Shown here piece after piece: positions 55,780-64,000 of a stretch of 64,000 nt of DNA. Origin of the DNA: Anthonomus grandis grandis (taxonomy: Eukaryota; Arthropoda; Insecta; Coleoptera; Curculionidae); assembly GCF_022605725.1 (NCBI RefSeq), contig NC_065548.1, positions 14,107,644 to 14,171,643 of the forward strand. Direction: 5' to 3'. Below the pieces are notes generated by a model. The model was given only the letters and a program-made list of their open reading frames with translations, ran no database searches and was not told the DNA's origin. Position 1 is the stretch's first letter; each line of letters opens with the position of its first letter. A program made the translations under genes and the position numbers.

Positions 55780-58050
55780 TTTGTGGCACAACCGAGATAG
55801 CAATAAGATTTTTCGATCAGAAAAGAGATCACTAAAATAGTTTATTTCTTTACTATTACTATCTTGACAATTGGCGTGCAGTTTTTTGCGAAAAAAATTA
55901 ATTAGTTTTCTGTATTGACTGTATTCTAATTATACGAACTCGAATCTTCTTGGCATTTGAAAAAACATGGATCTTGGAAATAGAATTCCATGACTCTGGA
56001 AGAAAACGGTGGAAAAATTTAAATTAAAAAAAAAAAGAAAAAACTTGAGAGAAATTGCGAGTGAAATTTTGTTATAGCACGGAAACTTTCCCTGTGATTT
56101 GAAGCACATCTGAAAGAGGTACGAAATTTAGGATTCGCAAAAAAAGCTTCAAAATCAGAAAAATTGAATTTTTTGCAATTATTCACAATAGTTGAGTATC
56201 TTAGATAATTATTTAATAATTTCCAAACCGACATTTCCAATGATTTCCCTATCATATAATTTACTAATTGATGTTAATATATTTAGTTTCCTGCAACAGA
56301 ATGTATTTAAAAGCGTCAACCTTCGAACCTTGGTACTTGAGATAAACAGCTCTGGATCTTGGAAATCGAATTCCATGACTTTCTGGAAAAAAACAATTAA
56401 CCGATTGTTTGATTATTTTCCTGGAGCAAAACTGAATGAACTAATGTTGGATACGCCACTGCTAAAAATACCCTTTTTATAGCCCCATTCAACTTTCAAT
56501 ACCTACAGCAAAGTTTTAGAAACTTTCGACAAAATCTAGATTTATTTACGTTGTTACTGCCCCTCCCTCTCCCCAAGTGAACTTTGGCAGAATAAGAAAA
56601 AAGAAAACTCTCAAGAGAAATTTCGACTAGAACTTTCATCTGTGATCTGTCAATGTCAAAATAAGTTTTGATAGCACATCTGAGAGATCTTCAAAGTTTG
56701 GGATCAACAAAAATAAGCTCCAAAATCGGGTAAATTGATTTTTTGCAATTATTCACAATAATTATCTTAGATAATTATTAAATAATTTCCAAGACGATAA
56801 GGAAAATCGAATAATTTTTCATTGGTGGGGTCGACACTCAGAACATCTTAAAACTCAAAATATCACTAAAAAAAATTATTTCATTGCATCCAACCTGTTA
56901 AGTGATGATAGAAGTATCCATTTGAAATACTCTTATATTAAAGTCAATGTCAAAATTAATATCTGTAGCATATCTGAGACAACTATAAACTTTTTTGGAT
57001 AAGAAAAATGAGCTCTAAGGTGACTAAAATAAGTAATTTTTTTACTATTACTATTTTAACAGATGGTTTGATGATTGTTTGATTTGAAAAAAAAATAATG
57101 TAATTAAGGAAAAATTAATTTCCTAAAACAACAAACCTCAAACCTTCTTGTAATTTGAAAGTGGAAGACATTGGTAGTAAAGTGACATTTTCAAACTTAT
57201 TGTTGAATTATTGTCGCTTTTTTAAATTTAGTACGAAGTTGTAGTCGGGAAGTATCTCCAACCGTTACCAAGCGTACACTACAATAACTATTCAACAGGC
57301 CTATATACTATACTTATAGAAATGTGTGACGTTTATATGCAATGTTTTTGTTACGTATATATCTGATTTCTTTAAATATTTTAGATACATTATAATTTCT
57401 TTTATTTTACATAATTATGTGTTTAACATGATTTTACAGCCCCTAATACAAGTTCAATTCATCCTAGTTGAAAGTCGACCGCTCGGCCTCAGCCCTACAC
57501 TTCTTTATTAAAACATGGTAACGGTTTTTCTTTTTTATGTTACTACTGAGATCCTTTGAGAACCAAACAGGAAGATTATGTCTATTGCTCCTTACTCTAG
57601 TGGATTTTTTGAGAACAGAAATAAATTCTATCATATAAGACATCCAGACAGCAATAAGTATCTGTCTTACCGTCCAAATCACCCTAATTTACATTTTTTT
57701 ATTAAATCATAAAAAAGTTTGAAATCTGATTTGGCATAATCATAAATATAAAATAAGCTCCAAAATCAAGAAAATTAAATTTTTGCAATTATTCACAATA
57801 ATTAAAAATGTTATAATTATTAAATATATCGATAACTATTAAAATAATGTCTAACCCAATAAGGAAAATCAAATAATTTTTCATTTGTGAGGTCAATAAA
57901 ATCTTTTATGTCAAAATTCAAAATATGAAACGTTTAATGTCTACGAATGTCTTTATGAAAATACTCTTATGTCAAAATCTCTTAAAGGTTTTCAATCAGA
58001 AAAATAAGTTCGCAGATTTTAACAGTTTGCAAATTTTTAAATGCTGCTTA
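55780..58050. repeat. Degenerate array containing repeat R copies and ATAATTATC...GATAATTAT palindromes
   Basis: Recurring blocks are AAAAATAAGCTCCAAAATC, TTTTTTGCAATTATTCACAATA, the palindrome ATAATTATC-TTA-GATAATTAT (56758-56778, eroded near 56198 and 57800), AAGGAAAATCGAATAATTTTTCAT with GGGGTCGA, and AATACTCTTAT.T.AAAGTC with GTAGCA.ATCTGAGA. Copies of each lie near 55800, 56120, 56690, 56980 and 57740. Repeat R copies lie at 55935-56110 and 56310-56645, with a partial copy near 57135. Confidence 0.65.
57464..57690 (-). pseudogene. Short Jockey-type LINE linker fragment
   Basis: The minus-strand ORF contains TRVRSNRHNLPVWFSKDLSS and NIKKKNRYHVLIKKCRAEAE. The P.WF...L...I..K...H..YK pattern is the linker between endonuclease and polymerase in Jockey/CR1-type LINEs. 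Nothing else of the element is seen. Confidence 0.6.
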
Positions 58051-58089
58051 TACTCAACACCGTTCAGTGAGAACTACTTTCCAAACCCA

Positions 58090-58980
58090 TAATATTCATA
58101 ATGTTAGTAATAAATTAATACCGAGCAAGTGTAACCAATTGGTTGGTGCTACTGGATCATTAAATCGAACGTACATATATATAGTACGAGGTCAGTGCGC
58201 TATACACTGAGTCCATAATAACTTGATCTCGATCTGAGTCATTCACTTTTACATTAAAATGATTGTAAAAGATCTCTAACGATAATAACTGATCGTTGCT
58301 AGACTATAGGCAACATATCCGTTGTCAATATTATTACGTTTTAATGTTATACTTTCTCTTTTCTTTTTGGTCCCCCGGGCTTTTATTTTTAATACCCGTT
58401 ACGCGTCCGCTGTAATTTAGTTTCGCCTTTTACAGAATAGACCGTGAATAATTTTATAATTTATGCGTAAAATAACTGTAATTTACCTACGGGATTAAAC
58501 CGAAACAGTTATGAATTAACACACATTTTAGGTACGTAAGTTGCATTCATTAAGATGGCGCCCATCTGTCATTTTGAATTAGACATCTATGACATCATGG
58601 CAATACTACTAAAGTGACGTACAAGAAGTTAAATGAATGACAATAATTGATTGTTAAGACAGTGAGAAGTAGATATTTGGCTAGAATATTGACTATATTT
58701 TGCTGGATCTTGGCCCTACCGACCCGCCATTTACGTGACAACGTGGATACTTGGGCGTCACAGGCTTTACGTTGATAATGTGTTTAATGTGTTTTTGGAT
58801 GCAAAATTGTACGGGTGTGTGCCTACTTTTGTGCTTAATTGTGCAAAATTGGTAAGTAGTATAAATATGATTATTATACAGATTCAAAGCCTATATATTT
58901 CTCCTAATTCGTGCATATTTGCTTTTAACTTATTCCCGATATTTACCAAAAATTGTGGATCTAACCTCATTTTGTTCTCG
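58090..58980. other. Non-coding island (58100-58560) and spacer
   Basis: The island is less AT-rich, with TCCCCCGGGC near 58370, CCGTTACGCGTCCGC and repeated GATCTCGATC-type words. GATGGCGCCCATCTGTCATTTTGAATTA near 58555 weakly resembles ACCGCCCATCTACCATTTTAAAATTTA near 62015. The ORF 58735-58989 has no domain. A GTAAGT donor-like site lies at 58851. Confidence 0.35.
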
Positions 58981-58984
58981 TGGG

Positions 58985-60760
58985 GATAGTTGTTACAATT
59001 ACCGAGGAGCAGGTTGTTACTGTGACAAATTGTCCCATTTATTTTTAAAGGGGAATTAAATATTTACATTTCTCTATAAATGGTTTTTTGTTGTTTTCAG
59101 ATATGTAAATATGGTGCGCACGTATGTCAAGAAAACCACGAGAGGGGATATTCCAACCGAACAATTTGAGAGGGCGGCACAATTGGTGTTACAGGAAAAA
59201 GTGTCAATTAGGGACGCCGCTGCTCGATATGCAGTAAATTTTATGACTTTACATCGTTATATTAAAAGAAAGTCTGCGGTAACTACCATTAATACCGACA
59301 GTAATAAACGCTTAGTCGGTTACGCTAAACACAGAAAAATATTCAACGATGCGGAGGAAAAAGAACTTGCGGAATACACCGAGCATTCTGCTAAATTTTA
59401 TTATGGGCTCACTACATCTGATTTACGGAAGCTTTCCAGTTTACAACGGCAAATAATATATCTATTCCCGATAACTAGAAGGAAAAGAATATAGCGTCAA
59501 AGGACTGGCTATTTGGGTTTTTAAAAAGGCACCAGACCTTGTCAGTCAGGACACCAGAGGCTACTAGCATAGGCCGTGCTACTTCCTTTAATCGCCATAA
59601 TGTGTTACAATTTTTCAATAACCTTGGCCAAGTTTACGATAAATATAAATTCCAGCTTCAAGATGTCTATAATATGGACGAGACTGGACTTACTACTGTC
59701 CAAAGGCCTACAAAAATCATAGCAAAAAAAGGAACTAAGCAAGTAGGGGCCATCACTTCTGGGGAAAGAGGTCAACTTGTAACCATGGCATTAGCAGTCA
59801 ACGCAAGTGGCAACTTTGTTCCTCCGTTTTTAATATTCCCACGGAAGAAATTCAAGGATTTTATGGTAGCAAATGGGCCTCCAGGTTGCGTTGGCGCATC
59901 ACATTCCTCCGGATAGATGGCTTGCGAAATTTTTTTATTGTTTATGAAACATTTCGTCCAGTTTGTCCGATGCAGCAAAGAGAAACCTGTAATGATGGTC
60001 TTAGATAATCATGACTCCCATTTGTCAATCCCCGTATTGAATTTTTGCAAAGCAAATGGGGTCGTCCTTGTCAGTTTCCCGCCACATACATCCCATAAGC
60101 TTCAGCCCCTTGATAGGATTGTGTTTGGCCCAGTTAAAAGATATTTTAATAGTGCTGCAGAAGGATGGTTAAGATCTAACCCAGGTAAAGTCATGAGCAT
60201 CTATGATATACCTACCGTTTGAAAAGATTCGTTTTCCCTTGGTGTTTCACCTCACAACATACAGAAGGGGTTTAATGTAACTGAAATTTGGCCCTACAAC
60301 ACAGACGTATTTCAAGACGATGAATTCTTGCTAGCAGAAGTAACAAACAGGCCATTGCCGGAAATTAATAACACAATAGTGAAATTGGAACCTACAACAA
60401 CTGCAGAAACTCAAATCAAAAAAACACAGGACGCCATCTCCACAGCCTTCTACAAGCTCCGCCTGTAACCCAGTGATATATAGACCTTTTGACACAGAAA
60501 TAGCTTATTTAACGCCCGAAGAACTCAAACCTTACCCAAAAGCAATGGCAAGAAAATTGAAAGGAGGTCGGAAGAAAAGAGTTTCTGCAATTTTTACAGA
60601 CACGCCGATTAAATCAGAAAGAGCAAATATGTATACTAACTCAACTAAGTAATAAGCTTTGTCTGAAAGATACACTATTAAAAAAATAAGTTACGGAAAT
60701 GAATTTTGTAACAACGTGCCCCCTTCTCCCCTACCTTGTAACACATACAAAATGATCATC
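58985..60760. mobile_element. pogo/Tigger-type element with weak inverted repeats
   Basis: GTTACAATTACCGAGGAGCAGGTTGTTAC at about 58992-59020 is imperfectly matched in inverted orientation near 60710-60755 (GTTACAAGGTAGGGGAGAAGGGGGCACGTTGTTAC on the minus strand). The transposase relic lies between. Exact ends and a TA duplication could not be fixed by eye. Confidence 0.55.
59111..60652 (+). pseudogene. pogo/Tigger-type transposase relic (DDE_1 family)
   Basis: The first ORF (59111-59494) starts MVRTYVKKTTRGDIPTEQFE, with the Psq-type helix-turn-helix (VSIRDAAARYAVNFMTLHRY). A frameshift near 59430 moves to the frame with KDWLFGFLKRHQTLSVRTPE. The DDE_1 domain follows: YNMDETGLTTVQ (first Asp), PVMMVLDNHDSHLS (second Asp) and SHKLQPLDRIVFGPVKRYF (third Asp), with 35 residues between the last two. 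In-frame stops lie at 59914 (probably a Trp codon) and 60220. The C-terminal tail YPKAMARKLKGGRKKR then SAIFTDTPIK is in another frame and ends at 60652. All three catalytic Asp codons survive, but the gene is broken. Confidence 0.9.
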
Positions 60761-60784
60761 ACAGAGTGATAAAAAATGTCAAAC

Positions 60785-61640
60785 AAATTCTACTACTATG
60801 TAGCAGAATTCAGGCAAAAAACAAATCTAAACATGGCTGGTATACAATTAATAACTTAAGGGGTATCAATGGTAATTCTGCCTATGATATAAATATTAAT
60901 GTTAGTAATTTAAATGATTTTATTGCATAATCCAAAGAAATTAAGAGAGCAGATCACACCTGGTCCTGATCCTATCACTTATTTAAAACATATTTCTGTT
61001 CCCGACTCATTCTGCCTTTTTCACACTGATATTAATAATATAAAAAATGTATTGGCACTAAATAAAAAAAAGGTATTGATAATAGCTCTATAAAAGTATT
61101 AAACAGCTTACCTGATTGTAATAAGGTTCTAGCTGCCGCACTAAATATATCTGTTGACAGAGGCATATTTAGTGCGGATACTTTAAAGGCACCTTTGATG
61201 AGACCTCTATTTAAGGGTAATACTAATTCACGTCTCCTAACTTTGTCAATAATAGAAAAAAAGTTGTAAAAAAAAGAATGATGGATTTTCTTCAGAAGCA
61301 TAAATTGTTGAATGTTAGGCAATTTGGATTCCCAACTAATACAAATGCGTGCAATATTTAATTTTTTAGAGAAACTATACATCGGTCTAAGTAATGGAGA
61401 GATGGCTGATGCGGTGTTTTGTGATTTCTCCAAGGCTTTTGACTGTGAGTCAGTTTAAACTCGCTACAATCATATTTGACTAATCGGACAACAAATCGTT
61501 AGGGGACTGACTGATCTATCGGTAAGCCAGAGCATTGAGAATGGAGTTCCCCAAGGCTCAGTGTTTATTTAATTTTTATGTCTTTTTTATATAAATGCTC
61601 TGGCCTCTCTTGACATGGATCATTCACTTTGTTGATCATA
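60785..61640 (+). pseudogene. Jockey/CR1-group LINE relic, same family as 28.3 kb
   Basis: AKNKSKHGWYTINNLRG lies near 60815-60865, DPITYLKHISVPDSFCLFHT near 60968-61027, LPDCNKVLAAALNISVDRGI near 61109-61168, then LFKGNTNSR. ADAVFCDFSKAFDC is near 61407-61448 and IENGVPQGSVF near 61538-61570. The blocks match the LINE at 28345-30535 (HYLQQVSVEHSFFF, VFCDLSKAFDC). A deletion after FDC removes the segment before GVPQGS. The C-terminal half is absent. Confidence 0.8.
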
Positions 61641-61649
61641 GCTACTTTT

Positions 61650-62980
61650 TCTTTGTCTTATTACAAAATATTAACGAATACTATCAATCATGATGTTAAA
61701 GTAATAATGAAGTGGTACCAATATCCTGAATTTTAAATTTTCAGTTACAAATGTAGCCTTACACAATGTTCCAATAAGCAACCCACTTAATATTCCAATA
61801 AGTTTTTGGAACTGTTCATTGATACCAGGTTAAATTTTAAATCTGGGGCATGATATTTCTAGACGAATTGTGTGTAATAATCTGGACTGACTGAAAGAAC
61901 CCTCATTCCTAAGACCTCAAGAGAGAAAAAGAGAGAATTTTTGTTCATGTTGTTGGCCTCCCTGGGATATTTTTTAGATAGCGCTAAATAGCATAAAATA
62001 TAAATAAGATAAATACCGCCCATCTACCATTTTAAAATTTAGAATAGTTGCCAAAAGCCACGCCCAACTTATCTAGATACAATCATAATTTAATTATTTT
62101 TTTTCCGAAAACTTGATTTAAGGATGTACCTGTAATGTCCAAAACTACAGCCAAGAATGTAGAAAACCTATTGGAATTATGAGCATCGCATCCTCTAAGG
62201 TCAAGATTAATCTTTTCACTAATAACCAGAAACCTGAAAAACTCGATTAAATATTAATCCGACACCAAAATTACCATCCAGACTGATCGTTTCCAGTTAA
62301 GTAATGCATCAACTCTGAAAACAATATGCCGTTTAACGCAACTTGTCACTCCTAATATTTGTGATTAATCAACCCCTTTCCGTTCTACGATACACACCAT
62401 CCCCTATTCGATTAAACCCTCCACCCCCATTCATGTCATTTCCACGATAAATTCAAATTTATCGCTGATGCGTTTGTGCGTGCGTGCGTGTATATAAATT
62501 TGAATGATAACATTATGAAGCGTATACATATTTCATTGCACTTCATAGATCTCGGATTATCTTCAAATATTTATTATTTTTTTAAGGTCATAAACTGTAT
62601 AAAGCCCAGGTCATCGAGCAATTATTTACCTGGATAATATGCAAGCAAACGATTTATTTATAGTGAACTCTTGGTCCAGGGCCAAAATAAACAAGGCGTG
62701 GGCGTACACCTGGATGCCCGCCAATCCGGACCAAATTAACAATTTATAAGGAATTTAACCCGGATCTCGAGGAAAAACAAAAATTTAAGAAAAAATGTAA
62801 ATAATTAGAGTATGGCGCGTGTAAATTTGGTATACCTGTTTATTTTCCTTCATCCCGAAATGATCCAGTTTTATTTATACAAGGCCAACACTCATCAATC
62901 GGAATGTGTGTTTGGCTTGTAATAGCTGATGGGAATAATTGATTATCGTCGAAAATTCAGGATTAAGTGTTGTTTTTTAT
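61650..62980. other. AT-rich spacer, then non-coding island (62290-62960)
   Basis: The island is less AT-rich, with a GTGCGTGCGTGCGTG run near 62475, CCGGATCTCGAGG, and an unusual CACCTGGATGCCCGCC near 62707. No ORF or transposon domain was seen. It may be old host sequence. Confidence 0.35.
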
Positions 62981-63044
62981 TTATGGAAGAAAAGCCTTAA
63001 CGATCAACAACACACCAATAGACAGAATAACATAGTTCACCTAT

Positions 63045-63525
63045 CTGGGAACTATGATCAATAATAATTGGAGCCACTCACAGGACATCAGGTGTAGAAT
63101 ATAGAAAGCAAAGGCAGCCTTCAACCAAATGGCTAAACTGTCTTAAACTCACAACCTCAACATCGAGCTCAAAATTAAACGTCTCCAATGCTATATGTTC
63201 GGTTCCTTTCTCTAGAATGGAGTCATCGACATTAACCGAGATAAAGTGACCAAGAAGGCAATAATGGAGAGAATGAAGAAGGACTTGGAAGGAATGAAAA
63301 CCATCAAGAGAAGAACGCTTGAGTACCTCAGACAGATCAGGACCGAAAGCAAATTTCACCTTTTAAAGACCTTTTTTAGACCTGTTCTCCCAGAGTAAGT
63401 TTATGGCAGGAGACCACCAGGAGAATATCACGGCTTAACAACTTAAGAGCAATGTTCTCAAAAACTACTACTAAACTATTTAAAGCAGCCGTGAACAAAG
63501 TGATCGAATAGGCATTTCAAGAAGA
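63045..63525 (+). pseudogene. RTE-type LINE relic, C-terminal part
   Basis: Fragments read FNQMAKLS near 63118-63140, HNLNIELKIKRLQCYMFGSF near 63150-63205, KVTKKAIMERMKKDLEGMKT near 63246-63300, IKRRTLEYLRQIRTESKFHL near 63304-63362, YGRRPPGEYHGL near 63402-63438 and ALFKAAVNKVIE-like text near 63475-63510. This is the post-polymerase part of an RTE protein in plus orientation, followed directly by a tandem repeat. The first minus-strand ORF here (63359-63078) is a shadow. Confidence 0.7.
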
Positions 63526-63529
63526 AGAA

Positions 63530-64000
63530 TGTATTTCATTAATTGATTACAGTTCTCATCTTAAAATTTCAGTTTTCAGATGCAATTTATTTCACTCTAT
63601 ACGACGAGCATCATTTCATTACGATCTTCTATGATACTTATGTTTAAGATGAGTTTATATATCTGAAAATAAAAAAGATATTGACTATTTTTACGTTTCA
63701 AACGTATTTCATTAATCCATAATAAGTTGAAATATCTTAAGATTGCTGTCTTCGGATGTGAATTATTTCACTACACACAACAAGCTACTTTTCATTAAGA
63801 TCCTCTATGACACTTCTGTCTGAGATCGGTTTATATGTCAGAAAATAGAAAAAATATTGAATTTTTTTACTTTCTTTCACGTTTAACGTATTCCATTACA
63901 ATCTGAATCAACTTAAAATTCCAAGTTTCGGACGTAATTTATTTAACCATATATGACAAGCATTATTTTATTACAATCCTTTATGACATATTTGTCAAAA
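63530..64000. repeat. Tandem repeat of about 175 bp, open at the window end
   Basis: GATGCAATTTATTTCAC at 63579, GATGTGAATTATTTCAC at 63755 and GACGTAATTTATTTAAC at 63930 mark three units, 175-176 bases apart. Each continues with CATTTCATTACGATC.TCTATGACA-like text, TATATATCTGAAAATA and ATTGANTATTTTTACGTTT. The array begins where the RTE relic ends and runs off the edge. Confidence 0.85.

Noticed and set aside
58735..58850. 5' exon of the pogo-type gene ending at a GTAAGT donor
   Set aside because: The inferred left end of the element is near 58985, so the exon would lie outside it, and a single donor-like word is weak evidence.
1..64000. CRISPR arrays, tRNA or rRNA genes
   Set aside because: No regular spacer-repeat structure, no tRNA A/B box pair and no rRNA-like conserved text was seen on either strand.

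Overview
This is an AT-rich, gene-poor stretch of an animal nuclear genome. The repeats suggest an insect, possibly a beetle, but the species cannot be fixed from sequence alone. I find no host protein-coding gene that I can support, no tRNA or rRNA, and no bacterial-style operon. Almost every coding signal belongs to a transposable element, and all but one are decayed.

Layout, left to right. 1-0.9 kb: Tc1-type transposase relic cut by the window edge. 1.4-2.1 kb: degenerate tandem repeat. 3.2-4.0 kb: RTE-type LINE relic followed by a 21-bp-arm hairpin. 5.6-7.1 kb: two C-terminal pieces of another LINE family. 10.4-11.2 kb: Jockey/CR1-like LINE relic. 11.3-12.2 kb: TTGGAC-rich degenerate array. 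14.3-17.0 kb: long Jockey/CR1-like LINE relic carrying a 474-bp insertion. 18.6-20.4 kb: another LINE of that group. 20.6-22.7 kb: RTE relic on the minus strand. 27.4-28.1 kb: mariner-like transposase relic. 28.2-30.5 kb: the best preserved LINE, in two ORFs. 31.6-33.1 kb: decayed mariner-like element with TIRs. 34.3-35.0 and 36.5-38.7 kb: degenerate satellite-like arrays. 40.8-45.1 kb: minus-strand LINE and RTE relics, one split by an LTR-retrotransposon fragment. 47.1-49.5 kb: a nearly intact Tc1/mariner-superfamily element with about 593-bp inverted repeats and a 317-codon transposase ORF. 50.9-52.6 kb: another satellite-like array split by a LINE. 52.4-58.1 kb: a dispersed repeat family, a LINE relic and a further array. 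59.0-60.8 kb: pogo/Tigger-type relic. 60.8-61.6 and 63.0-63.5 kb: LINE and RTE relics. 63.6-64.0 kb: a 175-bp tandem repeat running off the window.

Between these lie about a dozen less AT-rich islands (near 2.4, 7.7, 8.7, 13.2, 17.9, 23.1, 23.9, 31.1, 36.0, 39.9, 45.6, 58.4 and 62.6 kb). They carry no long ORF and no element I recognise, and are the best candidates for old host sequence, such as conserved non-coding DNA in a gene desert or long intron.

Three signals deserve most attention. First, a short core (TGCATAACTTTAATGGATA and variants) recurs more than 20 times in both orientations, in several otherwise different repeats. Second, four short hairpins flanked by CTGANGA and GAAACG look like decayed type I hammerhead ribozyme cores, two of them close to that recurring core. 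Third, the arms of the 47-kb transposon each contain two 60-80-bp mini-elements with the same CAGGGTG ends and TA flanks as the transposon itself.
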